Shown here piece by piece: positions 37,210 to 46,812 of a DNA stretch of 64,000 bases. Positions within the stretch are counted from its first letter, which is position 1; each line of letters begins with the position of its first letter. Under the pieces are notes generated by a model. The model was not told the origin of the DNA, made no database searches, and saw nothing but the letters and a program-made list of their open reading frames with translations. Both the position numbers and the translations under genes were made by a program. Source of the stretch: Nitrosospira multiformis (GTDB taxonomy: Bacteria > Pseudomonadota > Gammaproteobacteria > Burkholderiales > Nitrosomonadaceae); contig NZ_FOCT01000009.1 in NCBI RefSeq assembly GCF_900110185.1, positions 94,882 to 158,881 on the forward strand, written 5' to 3'.

Positions 37210-37836
37210 GTGAACGCCCTTCGTATCCGTACCGCAACATGGTTCTCTTGTTTTGCTGTTGTACTTCCCCTTCTTTCCCTTGGGGGTTGCAAAACATACC
37301 CCTCCCTGAATCCAGATGAAAAACCCATTGCACACGATTACCTGATCGGCCCGGGAGATAATGTCGATATCATTGTCTGGCGCAATCCCGAAGTTTCCAT
37401 GGCGGTGCCCGTTCGGCCTGATGGCAAGATTACCACCCCTCTGGTAGAGGATCTGTCGGCAAGTGGAAAGACTTCGACGCAGCTTGCGCGAGATGTCGAA
37501 GAGGCATTGTCGAAGTACATCCAGCAGCCGGTCGTGACCGTTGTGGTGACAGAATTTGTAGGTCCATATTCCGAGCAGATCCGGGTGATAGGGGAAGCAG
37601 CCGAACCTCAGGCATTGCCTTATCGGGAGGAGATGACGCTGATGGACGTCTTAATTGCGGTAGGCGGTATAACTGATTTTGCCGCGGGTAATCGCGCCAG
37701 GATAGTGCGTAACGTGGATGGGAAACAACATCAGTTCAGCGTGCGGTTGGACGACCTGATCCGGGATGGGGATGTGACGGCCAACGTACCCATGAAGCAG
37801 GGAGATATACTTGTCATACCGGAAAGTTATTTCTGA
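37210..37836 (+). CDS. XrtA-associated polysaccharide export lipoprotein (Wza-like)
   Basis: A 208-residue outer-membrane lipoprotein of the polysaccharide export (Wza/GfcE) family. The signal ends in Leu-Ser-Leu-Gly-Gly-Cys with Cys27 acylated. A Poly_export domain follows ('YLIGPGDNVDIIVWRNPEVSMAVPVRPDGKITTPLVEDL'), then a SLBB domain ('IRVIGEAAEPQALPYREEMTLMDVLIAVGGI'). It is short compared with Wza, as is usual for XrtA loci. The start is GTG 37210 with AAGGA 6 bases upstream; the frame is open back to 36931 but that N-terminus has no signal peptide sense. First gene of the exopolysaccharide locus. Confidence 0.9.
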   Translation: MNALRIRTATWFSCFAVVLPLLSLGGCKTYPSLNPDEKPIAHDYLIGPGDNVDIIVWRNPEVSMAVPVRPDGKITTPLVEDLSASGKTSTQLARDVEEALSKYIQQPVVTVVVTEFVGPYSEQIRVIGEAAEPQALPYREEMTLMDVLIAVGGITDFAAGNRARIVRNVDGKQHQFSVRLDDLIRDGDVTANVPMKQGDILVIPESYF

Positions 37837-37938
37837 TCGAACGAAATTCCGCTGCGGCGACTTAATCCTCCTGTAACGGCATTTCGATAAGGTTTTCATT
37901 ACCCGGTAAGTTGAAATGAAGAAAATCATTCCAGGAAT

Positions 37939-37981
37939 AGGGATAGAAACAGTGGCTTGTTCCATTCCGGTTTCTATTCCT
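37939..37981 (+). promoter_or_regulatory. Long hairpin between export and chain-length genes
   Basis: AGGGATAGAAAC (37939-37950) pairs with GTTTCTATTCCT (37970-37981), one G-U pair, with a 19-base loop. It lies in the 332-base gap 37837-38168, which holds no gene. No T-run follows, so attenuation, transcript stability or protein binding are open possibilities. Confidence 0.4.
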
Positions 37982-38168
37982 CCAGCGGTTACAATGCGAC
38001 AAGACATTCATCCTATTCGATAAGCGCCATATATTTATTTCAGCTCGATGAAGCAGCAAGAACTAATGCCAGGGGTAATGAAAGTCCTGGTTAGAAACTA
38101 TTCCAAGACAACGGGAGTGCGTTTATCCTCCCCATCATTGACCGTATCTCTAAGGACCGTTTGACAAT

Positions 38169-39701
38169 ATGGAGGAGCTGACAACCCAACTGCTGGTTTA
38201 TCTGAAAGGGATATGGAAATATCGTTGGGCTGCTGTGGCGGCAGCCTGGGTCGTCGCAGTGATCGGCTGGGTCATCGTTTATAAACTCCCTGATGATTAC
38301 CAGGCGTCCGCCAGGATTTATGTCGATACGCAAAATGTGTTGAAGCCATTGTTGCAGGGCATGACGGTTTCGCCAGACACACAGCAACAGATTTCAATCA
38401 TGAGCCGTACCTTGATCAGCCGTCCCAATGTGGAGAGAGTCATTCGCATGGTGGATCTCGATATCAAGACAAAAGACACCCAGGATCAGGAAAGGCTCGT
38501 GAAGGAGCTCATGGATAAAATCAAATTGGGGACTACGGGACGGGATAACCTCTTCACTATTTCCTACAACAATCAGAATCCAAGACTCGCCAAAGACATT
38601 GTCCAATCTTTATTGACCCTTTTTGTTGAAGGGGGGCTTGGAAACAAGGCCCAGGATTCTTCATCGGCCATTCGCTTCATTGATGAGCAAATTAAATCTT
38701 ATGAGGAGAAGTTGATCGCAGGGGAAAATAATCTCAAGGCGTTCAAACAGAAGAACATTGGAATGATGCCGCAACAAGGCAGTGACTACTATTCACAGTT
38801 GTCCCGGGCGATGGATGATCTCAATAAAACCAAGCTGGAACTGCGCGAGGCGCAGCAGGCGAGAGATGCGATCAAACGGCAGATCACCGGTGATGAACCT
38901 GTTCTCCTCGTGGATCAGGGCGAAAGCGGATCGGCTTCATCGATAATCAATGTGGAACTTGATTCTCGAATTCAGGCTTTGAACAAGAATCTCGATGCAC
39001 TCAGGCTAAACTACACGGAGTTGCACCCGGATATCATTGCAGCGAAACGACTCATTGCCCAGCTTGAGGAACGCAAGATCGAAGAGGCTAAGCTGACGAG
39101 GAATAGCTCGGATCCAGGTAAAAACTATAGTCCGATGTTGCAGCAACTCAATGTGGCGCTGGCGGATGCGGAAGCTGACGTCGCATCCATGAATGCCCGG
39201 GTGGAAGAATACAGCGCTCGCTACGAGCGCCTCAAGTCCTTGAGCAATGCCGTGCCGCAGGTTGAAGCTGAGCTGGCCCAGCTCAACCGGGATTACCAGG
39301 TAAACAAGGCAAATTACGAAAAACTTCTCGAGCGGCGCGAATCGGCCAAAATCTCGGGAGATCTGGGCTCCACTACAGACCTGGTGTCGTTCCGTGTCAT
39401 TGATCCTCCGACGGTTTCTGACCGGCCCGTTGGCCCGGATCGTGCAAAATTCTTCTCCATCGTTTTCCTCGGCTCTTTGCTGGCCGGGATCGGCATGGCG
39501 TTCGTTATCAGCCAGGTTAGACCTACCTTCCACAGCCAGATCAGTCTGCGGGAAATTTCGGGCAAGCCGATACTGGGTTCAATCCCGATGATCTGGACAG
39601 ATGCGGAAAAGGTAAAGCGCAGAAAACGCCTCTATGCATTCGGGTTATCCCTGCTGTCCCTGTTAGGCTTGTACGGTGCTCTTATGCTGAAGATAGCGTG
39701 A
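38169..39701 (+). CDS. XrtA-associated polysaccharide chain-length determinant (Wzz-like)
   Basis: A 510-residue inner-membrane protein with an N-terminal Wzz helix (about 20-37, 'WAAVAAAWVVAVIGWVIVY'), a long periplasmic coiled-coil region (about 170-390) and a C-terminal GNVR segment 'LAQLNRDYQVNKANYEKLLERRESAKIS' before membrane helices near 425-450 and 490-508. It sets polymer length and partners the separate tyrosine kinase two genes on. ATG 38169 (Met-Glu-Glu-Leu) has AAGGA 12 bases upstream, a loose fit. Confidence 0.92.
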   Translation: MEELTTQLLVYLKGIWKYRWAAVAAAWVVAVIGWVIVYKLPDDYQASARIYVDTQNVLKPLLQGMTVSPDTQQQISIMSRTLISRPNVERVIRMVDLDIKTKDTQDQERLVKELMDKIKLGTTGRDNLFTISYNNQNPRLAKDIVQSLLTLFVEGGLGNKAQDSSSAIRFIDEQIKSYEEKLIAGENNLKAFKQKNIGMMPQQGSDYYSQLSRAMDDLNKTKLELREAQQARDAIKRQITGDEPVLLVDQGESGSASSIINVELDSRIQALNKNLDALRLNYTELHPDIIAAKRLIAQLEERKIEEAKLTRNSSDPGKNYSPMLQQLNVALADAEADVASMNARVEEYSARYERLKSLSNAVPQVEAELAQLNRDYQVNKANYEKLLERRESAKISGDLGSTTDLVSFRVIDPPTVSDRPVGPDRAKFFSIVFLGSLLAGIGMAFVISQVRPTFHSQISLREISGKPILGSIPMIWTDAEKVKRRKRLYAFGLSLLSLLGLYGALMLKIA

Positions 39702-40005
39702 TTCATACTCTGAATGATCATCGAGTCGATGCTGGAAATTTGATGACGGAAACCTGTTCCGGCGCATGGTCTACATCTCTCTGATTGTTGCCTTGAAATC
39801 TATTTTGATGAAGTTTGTATTGCTTCAGCCCAATTTTTTTCATTAATACTTCAGGCCGGCGCTGAATCAATTCCAGAGTTCAGCAGTGTGGCAGAATCAT
39901 TTAATTAATATCTCTTTAACCACCATTCCTGTCACAATTCCCCGTTAGGTGCAGTAATTCTATAAAACCGGACGCAGGGGACCTCGGAACAGAACGGGAG
40001 AGCAC
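39702..40005. other. Intergenic region before the tyrosine kinase gene
   Basis: 304 AT-rich bases without a gene, the largest break inside the exopolysaccharide block apart from the previous gap. No convincing promoter is visible. GGGAG at 39996-40000 serves the GTG start of the kinase. Confidence 0.4.
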
Positions 40006-40899
40006 GTGAGCATAATTGAAAAGGCTGTAGGCAAATTGGAAAAAGGGGTACTGTCGAGCGCACAAGTACCTCCATCGGTTTCGGTAAATCCTGATCAGAA
40101 GCTCGATAGCGATATACCCGAGGCAAAAGGGGGCGAAAAAAAAGTCCCGCCAAATACGGCTCTCACATCCAATCGGGTGACCCTTGATCTGGTCAAGATG
40201 CGTCAGTATGGTATCGTCACCCCCGATCAGGGGAGAACGCAAATAGCGGAGCAGTTTCGCGTGATCAAGCGACCGTTACTGACCAATGCCTTCAATAAAG
40301 GCCCGGGCATGATCAAGAACGGCAATCTCATCATGGTTACCAGCGCGCTCGCCGGCGAAGGAAAAAGTTTTTGTACTGTCAACCTTGCAATGAGTATCGC
40401 GATGGAGAGGGATCGCACGGTTTTGCTGGTTGATGCGGATGTTGCGCGGCCCTCGATCCCAAAAATCCTGGGTGTGGGAACAGAAAGGGGCTTGCTGGAT
40501 CTTCTTGTAGAGGAAGATCTGCGCCTGCCGGATGTACTGATCAAGACTGATGTCGAGAAACTCACACTCCTTACCGCAGGAAGGCGGCATTCACACTCCA
40601 CCGAACTTCTCGCCAGCCGGAATATGGGAGAATTGTTGAAGGAACTTGCAGAACGTTATGCTGATCGTGTCGTTATTTTTGATTCTCCCCCCTTGTTGCT
40701 GACAAGCGAGGCACGGGTACTGGCAAGTCAGATGGGGCAGATTGTTCTGGTGGTTGAGGCGGAAACGACGTCGCAGCAGGCCGTCAAGGAAACGCTGCGG
40801 CAAATTGAGTCGTGTGACGTGGTAAACCTGATCTACAACAAGACCAAGACATTTTCTGGCGGCGAATACTACGGTTATTACTATCATGAGAGCGCCTGA
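40006..40899 (+). CDS. XrtA-associated tyrosine autokinase
   Basis: A 297-residue cytoplasmic BY-kinase. Walker A is at about 112-122 ('TSALAGEGKSF'), Walker A'/B in 'TVLLVDADVARPSIPK' and 'RVVIFDSPPLLLTSEA', and the C-terminus ends in a tyrosine cluster 'GGEYYGYYYHESA', the usual autophosphorylation site. It would phosphorylate itself and cycle with the Wzz-like protein to control export. GTG 40006 has GGGAG 5 bases upstream. Its last 14 bases overlap the next gene. Confidence 0.92.
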   Translation: MSIIEKAVGKLEKGVLSSAQVPPSVSVNPDQKLDSDIPEAKGGEKKVPPNTALTSNRVTLDLVKMRQYGIVTPDQGRTQIAEQFRVIKRPLLTNAFNKGPGMIKNGNLIMVTSALAGEGKSFCTVNLAMSIAMERDRTVLLVDADVARPSIPKILGVGTERGLLDLLVEEDLRLPDVLIKTDVEKLTLLTAGRRHSHSTELLASRNMGELLKELAERYADRVVIFDSPPLLLTSEARVLASQMGQIVLVVEAETTSQQAVKETLRQIESCDVVNLIYNKTKTFSGGEYYGYYYHESA

Positions 40900-42466
40900 G
40901 AATAGGTGCTTTCAAAGAGTATTATTCCTGGCTGTTTACTCTATTGCAGCGGCAACATTACTCTCGTCTTCCTACTCGGAGGCGGCTGAGTGGACGGTTG
41001 TTCGTCAAATGAATTTGAGTGAAACATATAGTGATAATGTACGATTGGGACAAGGAGGCTCCGGAACAGGTGATTTCATTACCCAGATCAACCCGGGTAT
41101 AATTGTAAACGGAGTAGGAAACCGCTTCAGAGCCAACGTAAACTATATGGCGAACAGCCTCATCTATGCGCAGAACAGTAACTTTACCCGAATCAGACAC
41201 CGACTCAATGCCGCTGGAACTGCCGAACTGGCCAAGGATCTGTTTTTCGTCGATGGAAGCGCTTCAATCAGCCAACAGAACGTTTCCCTGCTAAGGCCTC
41301 AGGCGATTGACAATGTCAATGTCACAGGCAACAGAGCCGATGTAAGCGCCTATAGTATCAGTCCCTATTTGCGCCATCGTTTTCAGGATTTCGCGACGAC
41401 GGAAGTGCGCTACACACGTAGCTGGATTAATTCAAGTGCGAACAGGCTTTTCAATAGCAATACGGACAGTATCTTTGCTGGCCTCAACAGCGGTAGCGCG
41501 TTCAGCACGCTTGGCTGGGGTGTCAATTACAGCAATCAGATGATCCATCTTAGTAATGGCCGGAACATTGAACTGGAACGATCTATTGGTAATCTTCGTT
41601 ACAGAGTAACACGGCAATTCGCCTTGACAGCGACCGGAGGCTACGAAAGGAACAGTTTCATTTCGATCAGAGGGAGTCCTTCGGCGCCTCTCTGGACAGT
41701 CGGGTTTATATGGCAACCCACCGAAAGAACGAGTATTGCAGCGAGCGGCGGTCAGCGATTCTTTGGCAACACTTATTCAGGCCTGGCCAGTCATCGTACC
41801 CGCTTGACCGCCTGGGATATTAGTTATAGTCAAGATATCACGACCTTCAACCAGCAGGCTGGCCTTGGCATGGGATTTGGCTTTCCTAGTGCCTCCGGGG
41901 GTGCCTTGAGCAGCCTCCTAGCGGCCCAGAATCCCAGTCTCAGCCCTGACGCGGTGCAGCAAGCTAGCAACGCATTTCTCGGCCTCGGGCTGAACGGTTC
42001 TTTTTTTAGCCCTACCAATTTTCTGACCAACCGTCTCTTCCTACAGAAGAGGCTACAGGCTTCTGTCGCGATGAATGGCACAAAAAATACCGCGATGCTC
42101 AGAGTATTCGATATGACGCGCCAAGCCTGGTCCCCAGACTCGGCCGACGCCGGCCTGATTGGGGCCCAAGAGTTGGCACTGCTTAACCACACAAGGCAAC
42201 GAGGTGCCAACGCATTGTGGAGCCACCGGTTTACCCCGTTGATGAGCGCCAATGCCAATTTTGGATACACGAGGTTTAGCTTTATCGGTACCGGCAGAGT
42301 AGATGACTACTGGCTGATCACACTCGGCTTGTCCAGACGGTTTCCGGAAATCCACCCTAATATGAACGGAACACTTCAAGTGCGGCACCAGGAGCGCAGT
42401 TCCGATCAACCAGGACCGGGTTATCAGGAGAACGCCGCAATAGCCTACGTGAACATGAGTTCTTAG
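40886..42466 (+). CDS. XrtA/PEP-CTERM system-associated outer-membrane beta-barrel protein
   Basis: A 526-residue protein with a signal peptide (hydrophobic core about 10-30) and a body of alternating beta strands rich in Asn, Ser and aromatic residues ('NLSETYSDNVRLG', 'FRANVNYMANSLIYAQNSN', 'DDYWLITLGLSRRF'). It matches the TIGR03016-type family found only in XrtA loci. It is probably an outer-membrane export barrel or assembly factor; exact role unknown. It overlaps the kinase gene by 14 bases. The final residues do not end in Phe. Confidence 0.82.
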   Translation: MRAPENRCFQRVLFLAVYSIAAATLLSSSYSEAAEWTVVRQMNLSETYSDNVRLGQGGSGTGDFITQINPGIIVNGVGNRFRANVNYMANSLIYAQNSNFTRIRHRLNAAGTAELAKDLFFVDGSASISQQNVSLLRPQAIDNVNVTGNRADVSAYSISPYLRHRFQDFATTEVRYTRSWINSSANRLFNSNTDSIFAGLNSGSAFSTLGWGVNYSNQMIHLSNGRNIELERSIGNLRYRVTRQFALTATGGYERNSFISIRGSPSAPLWTVGFIWQPTERTSIAASGGQRFFGNTYSGLASHRTRLTAWDISYSQDITTFNQQAGLGMGFGFPSASGGALSSLLAAQNPSLSPDAVQQASNAFLGLGLNGSFFSPTNFLTNRLFLQKRLQASVAMNGTKNTAMLRVFDMTRQAWSPDSADAGLIGAQELALLNHTRQRGANALWSHRFTPLMSANANFGYTRFSFIGTGRVDDYWLITLGLSRRFPEIHPNMNGTLQVRHQERSSDQPGPGYQENAAIAYVNMSS

Positions 42467-42479
42467 CAGAAGAGAAGAA

Positions 42480-43484
42480 GTGTATACATCATTCTATGGG
42501 CTCAAAGCCAAGCCATTTCAACTGAGCCCAGATCCAAATTTCTTTTTCGGTAGCAAAGGACATAACCGTGCAATGGCCTACCTTGAATATGGGTTGGCGC
42601 AAGCGGAGGGATTCATTGTCGTTACGGGAGAAGTGGGCGCGGGGAAAACCACGTTGGTCCGTAATCTGTTTCGACAACTGGAGCCGGAAAAGATCGTTGC
42701 TGCTCAAATTGTCAATACCAATCTGGATTCTGATGACACATTGAGGATGGTCGCGGCGGCGTTTGGGTTACCCCTGGCGCAGGGGAATCCGGGGAAGACC
42801 CCTGTGCTCGTCGCACTCGAAAAATTCTTCCGACAATGCGAGCAACAGGGTAAGCGCGCGCTTTTAGTGGTGGACGAGGCTCAAAATCTCTCCCCCCAAA
42901 CTGTGGAAGAACTGAGGATGCTTTCCAATTTTCAGGGAGATAACAAGTCTCTGCTGCAAACATTTCTTCTCGGGCAGCCGGAGTTCAGGAAAACCCTCCT
43001 TGGTAATGATATGCAGCAGTTGCGGCAAAGAATCACTGCAACCTATCACCTCGGCCCCATGGATCGGGCGGAAACGAAATCCTATATTGAGCACAGATTG
43101 AAGACTGTGGGCTGGGGCGGGAATCCCGGGTTTGATGAGGATACTTTTGACGTCATACATCACTATACCGGAGGTATTCCTAGGAAGATCAATGCGTTGT
43201 GCGATCGCCTCCTGCTGATGGGCTATCTCGAAAAGCTGCAGCATTTCGGAGTATCTGAAGTGAACGAGGTGATCCGGGATATCCAGCAGGAGTTTGATGC
43301 GGTTGAAGTCGAGGCCGGACTATTCTCAGGAGATAAAACTTCCGCCTTGAAGGAAGAGCAGCTCGTTACCGGCCTGGAGGAGATGAGCAACCGGGTTGTC
43401 AAGCTGGAGGAAACCGTTGTTTCCCTGATGGGTCTGCTCAAGCAGGTACTCTCGCTGGCTGACGTGAACAAGCGGCTTCGCTAG
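42480..43484 (+). CDS. XrtA-associated AAA ATPase (ExeA/GspA-like)
   Basis: A 334-residue cytoplasmic ATPase. The N-terminus 'MYTSFYGLKAKPFQLSPDPNFFF' is the ExeA/GspA family signature, Walker A is at 50-58 ('GEVGAGKTT'), Walker B in 'ALLVVDEAQNL'. The C-terminus is a predicted coiled coil ('EEMSNRVVKLEETVVSLMGLLKQVLSL'). It is one of the marker genes of XrtA loci, but its job in export or exosortase processing is not known. GTG 42480 starts 13 bases after the previous stop. Confidence 0.9.
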   Translation: MYTSFYGLKAKPFQLSPDPNFFFGSKGHNRAMAYLEYGLAQAEGFIVVTGEVGAGKTTLVRNLFRQLEPEKIVAAQIVNTNLDSDDTLRMVAAAFGLPLAQGNPGKTPVLVALEKFFRQCEQQGKRALLVVDEAQNLSPQTVEELRMLSNFQGDNKSLLQTFLLGQPEFRKTLLGNDMQQLRQRITATYHLGPMDRAETKSYIEHRLKTVGWGGNPGFDEDTFDVIHHYTGGIPRKINALCDRLLLMGYLEKLQHFGVSEVNEVIRDIQQEFDAVEVEAGLFSGDKTSALKEEQLVTGLEEMSNRVVKLEETVVSLMGLLKQVLSLADVNKRLR

Positions 43485-43620
43485 AGGTAAGTCTGCCATA
43501 TGCGCGATCCAACATGGTCGATCAAGAAATACCAATGAGCATGAGGGCGAGATTACGAGGAGGTTGCGCGTTCGCTGCAGGCGCAGGTATTGCTACTTTG
43601 AGTTATACGAGACTTCTCAA

Positions 43621-44466
43621 ATGAGTCCTGACCCCATTCGAAATGCGATGACGATCGACGTGGAGGATTATTTCCAGGTTTCCGCCTTTGCGGCTCATAT
43701 TCCGAGAGACTCATGGAACTCCATCTCCTGCCGTGTAGAAAATAATATTGATCGCATTCTTTCATTGCTGGACGAGAGAGGGGTAAAAGCAACCTTCTTT
43801 ACTTTGGGATGGATTGCGGAGCGTTATCCCGCAATGGTGAGGCGGCTGGTTGCAGAGGGCCATGAGCTGGCGAGTCACGGGTGGGGTCATCATCGGGTTT
43901 GGGAACTGGACCCTGACGAATTCAGAGAGGACATCGTCCGCAGCAAAGCGCTCCTGGAAGATATTTCCGGGCAATCCGTACTCGGTTATCGGGCGCCGAG
44001 TTTCTCCATAGGACATCAGAATGAATGGGCCCTGGATCTGCTCGGGGATGCGGGCTACCGTTACAGTTCCAGTATCTACCCGATCCGGCATGATCACTAT
44101 GGAGTTCCCGATGCTCCGCGGTTCGCCTATTACCCCCGCAACAATACGCTGCTGGAAGTCCCGATTACAACGGTACGACTGTTCCAGAGAAATTTCCCCG
44201 CAGGTGGCGGGGGCTATTTCCGGTTATGGCCTTACCCTGTCTCCCGCTGGTTTCTGCAGAGGCTGAATCATTTCGAGGAGCGCCCTGCAATCTTCTATTT
44301 CCATCCATGGGAAATAGACCACCAGCAACCGCGCCAGAAGGGGATCAGCATGAAAACGCGCTTTCGCCACTATCATAACCTCCATCGGATGGAAAACCGG
44401 CTCCGGGCGTTGGTTCGGGACTTCAGGTGGGATCGGATGGATAGAATTTTTCTGGAAGGTGCATGA
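43621..44466 (+). CDS. XrtA-associated polysaccharide deacetylase (DUF3473)
   Basis: A 281-residue NodB-type deacetylase. The start of the domain 'AMTIDVEDYFQVSAF' supplies the Asp-Val-Glu metal site. 'ATFFTLGWIAERYPAMVRRLVAEGHELASHGWGHHRV' holds the His ligands, and 'GYRAPSFSI' is the catalytic Arg segment. The C-terminal DUF3473 part ends 'FYFHPWEIDHQQPRQKG'. It would remove acetyl groups from the polymer or its lipid-linked precursor. ATG 43621 is chosen; the frame extends to 43564. The stop overlaps the next start as ATGA. Confidence 0.9.
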   Translation: MSPDPIRNAMTIDVEDYFQVSAFAAHIPRDSWNSISCRVENNIDRILSLLDERGVKATFFTLGWIAERYPAMVRRLVAEGHELASHGWGHHRVWELDPDEFREDIVRSKALLEDISGQSVLGYRAPSFSIGHQNEWALDLLGDAGYRYSSSIYPIRHDHYGVPDAPRFAYYPRNNTLLEVPITTVRLFQRNFPAGGGGYFRLWPYPVSRWFLQRLNHFEERPAIFYFHPWEIDHQQPRQKGISMKTRFRHYHNLHRMENRLRALVRDFRWDRMDRIFLEGA

Positions 44467-45548
44467 GCTTCCCAGTGTATTCGGTTGCAAATGTAAATTT
44501 TGAGTCTTCGCATCCAACTGGCGCTTTGTCGGTAAACCTGCTTTCCGGGGAGGAAGTTAAGCGATGGGATGATTTCGTATCGTGCTGCCGGGAAGCGACC
44601 TTCTTTCACCGGGCAGGTTGGCAAACTGTCATTGAACGTGCCTTTGCTCATAAAACCTGGTTCCTTTACGCGGAATCCGGGGGGGAAATTCAGGGCGTGC
44701 TTCCCCTGGCGGAGATCAATAGCCGTTTGTTTGGTCATTCACTGAGTTCCCTGCCCTTCTGCGTGTATGGGGGAATTGCTGCCAATTCGCAAGCTGTCCG
44801 GGATGCGCTGGATAGATCCGCCCAGAAGCTTGCCCAAGAGTTGCAGGTAGACTATCTCGAATACAGGAATCTGAAACCCAATCACGCCGACTGGCACGGA
44901 AAGGACCTTTATGTCACCTTTCGCAAGGAGATAGCGCCCGAAGTTGAGCAGAACATGAGCGCCATTCCACGCAAGCAGCGGGCAATGGTGCGAAAAGGTA
45001 TCAAGGCAGGACTGGAAAGTGTCGTTGATCAGGATATAGAACGCTTTTTTTCAGCTTATTCTGCCAGCGTGCATCGCCTTGGCACCCCGGTTTTTTCGAG
45101 GAAGTATTTCCGCCTGCTCAAAGAAGTGTTTGCGGAAGATTGCGAACTGATGATAATCGTAAAGGATAACCGCACCATCTCCGCGGTGATGAGCTTTTAT
45201 TTTCGAGATGAAGTCTTGCCCTACTATGGAGGCGGTACCGGGGAAGCGCGCGAGGTAGCGGGAAATGATTTCATGTATTGGGAACTGATGTGGCGGGCGT
45301 GCGAAAAGGGGTGCAAGGTTTTTGATTTCGGACGCAGCAAACGCGGGTCGGGATCTTTCGATTTCAAGAAGAACTGGGGATTTGAACCGCAGCCTTTGCA
45401 CTATGAGTATCAACTCCATCAGGCAAAGGAAGTGCCGGATCATAATCCCCTCAATCCCAGGTATCAGATCTTCATCAAAGCCTGGCAGAAACTGCCGCTG
45501 GGGCTGGCAAACCTCATCGGTCCGCACATCGTAAGAAACCTGGGCTAG
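44463..45548 (+). CDS. XrtA-associated FemAB-like acyltransferase
   Basis: A 361-residue protein with two GNAT-like halves as in FemAB. Typical parts are 'FFHRAGWQTVIERAFAHKTWFLYAE', 'IPRKQRAMVRKGIKAGLES' (basic loop) and 'FDFGRSKRGSGSFDFKKNWGFEPQPLHYEY'. This family is confined to XrtA loci and is thought to acylate or aminoacylate the polymer. It starts at ATG 44463, overlapping the deacetylase stop by 4 bases, so the two are translationally coupled and may act in sequence on the same sugar: deacetylation then acylation (inference). Confidence 0.88.
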   Translation: MSFPVYSVANVNFESSHPTGALSVNLLSGEEVKRWDDFVSCCREATFFHRAGWQTVIERAFAHKTWFLYAESGGEIQGVLPLAEINSRLFGHSLSSLPFCVYGGIAANSQAVRDALDRSAQKLAQELQVDYLEYRNLKPNHADWHGKDLYVTFRKEIAPEVEQNMSAIPRKQRAMVRKGIKAGLESVVDQDIERFFSAYSASVHRLGTPVFSRKYFRLLKEVFAEDCELMIIVKDNRTISAVMSFYFRDEVLPYYGGGTGEAREVAGNDFMYWELMWRACEKGCKVFDFGRSKRGSGSFDFKKNWGFEPQPLHYEYQLHQAKEVPDHNPLNPRYQIFIKAWQKLPLGLANLIGPHIVRNLG

Positions 45549-45552
45549 ATTC

Positions 45553-46758
45553 ATGCGCGAATTGCTTTATCTGGTCCATCGAATTCCTTATCCCCCGAAT
45601 AAGGGAGACAAGATTCGGTCCTATCATCTGCTGGAGCATCTGGCACACCACCACCGCGTCCATCTTGGCACCTTTATCGATGATGAGGGGGACTGGAAAT
45701 ATATCGAGAAAGTAAGAAGCCTCTGCGGGGAAACCTGTTTCATCAACCTCCATCCAGGGATGGCCAGGGTGCGAAGCCTTTCGGGATTGCTTTGCGGGAA
45801 ACCCCTTACCCTTCCCTACTACTGGAGCCCTCGTCTTCAAGCATGGGTAAATCATGTACTTGGCACAAGACCTGTTGAGAATATCCTGATCTTTTCCTCT
45901 GGAATGGCGCAATATGTAAGTCGTGTGCCCCATATCCGCCGGATTATCGACTTTGTCGATATCGATTCGGACAAGTGGATGCAATATTCGACGTCAGCAG
46001 GCTGGCCGATGAACTGGATATACCGAAGAGAATCGAGATTGCTGCTGGGCTATGAAAAGGAGATCGCCCGCGCATTCGACAGCGCCACTTTCGTCTCCGA
46101 GACAGAAGCCGACCTGTTTCACCGATTGCTGCCCGAAGCTGCTGCAAAAGTGACTCACTTCAATAACGGCGTCGATGCCAATTATTTTTCACCGCAAAAT
46201 AGCTATCCCAATCCGTATCCGGAGGGGAAGCGCGTTCTTGTGTTCACTGGCGCAATGGATTATCGGGCCAATGTTGACGCAGTTGCCTGGTTTGCACGGT
46301 CTGTTTTTCCGGCGATCCGTGCGAGGCTGCCGGAAGTCGAATTCTATATTGTGGGAGCGCGCCCATCCGATACCGTAGCAGCTCTCGCGGCATTTCCGGG
46401 CATAAGGGTAACGGGATTCGTGTCCGACGTCCGGCCCTACCTGGCGCACGCCTCGCTGGTGGTTGCGCCGTTGCGCATTGCGCGGGGAATACAGAACAAA
46501 GTCCTGGAGGCAATGGCCATGGAGAAAATCGTCATAGCTTCTCCGGCAGCTGCGGAAGGCATTCGCGCGCGAAGGGAGGAGGAACTGGTGGTTGCTCTTG
46601 ATGAACAGGACTTCACCCATCGGGTTATCTCCTTTCTCCAGGACGGCGCGCGTCCTGGAATTTGTCGAGCTGCCAGGGTGCGCGTGCTGGAAGATTACAG
46701 CTGGAAAAATGGTTTGGGACGTATCGACAGACTCCTGTCACAACCCCAGGCAGTTTAG
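45553..46758 (+). CDS. XrtA-associated glycosyltransferase, family 4 type (stp1)
   Basis: A 401-residue GT-B glycosyltransferase. The N-terminus 'MRELLYLVHRIPYPPNKGDKIRSYHLLEHLA' and the C-terminal 'ILVFTGAMDYRANVDAV'-like core, here 'VLVFTGAMDYRANVDAVAWF', together with 'VVAPLRIARGIQNKVLEAMAMEK', define the sugar-transferase family of XrtA loci (TIGR03087 type). It adds a sugar to the lipid-linked repeat unit at the inner membrane. It begins 4 bases after the FemAB-like stop. Confidence 0.88.
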   Translation: MRELLYLVHRIPYPPNKGDKIRSYHLLEHLAHHHRVHLGTFIDDEGDWKYIEKVRSLCGETCFINLHPGMARVRSLSGLLCGKPLTLPYYWSPRLQAWVNHVLGTRPVENILIFSSGMAQYVSRVPHIRRIIDFVDIDSDKWMQYSTSAGWPMNWIYRRESRLLLGYEKEIARAFDSATFVSETEADLFHRLLPEAAAKVTHFNNGVDANYFSPQNSYPNPYPEGKRVLVFTGAMDYRANVDAVAWFARSVFPAIRARLPEVEFYIVGARPSDTVAALAAFPGIRVTGFVSDVRPYLAHASLVVAPLRIARGIQNKVLEAMAMEKIVIASPAAAEGIRARREEELVVALDEQDFTHRVISFLQDGARPGICRAARVRVLEDYSWKNGLGRIDRLLSQPQAV

Positions 46759-46812
46759 GCAGAATTCCTTGTACTACCATTGGCAGAGACAATTTCGAGT
46801 GGAGCGATGCAT

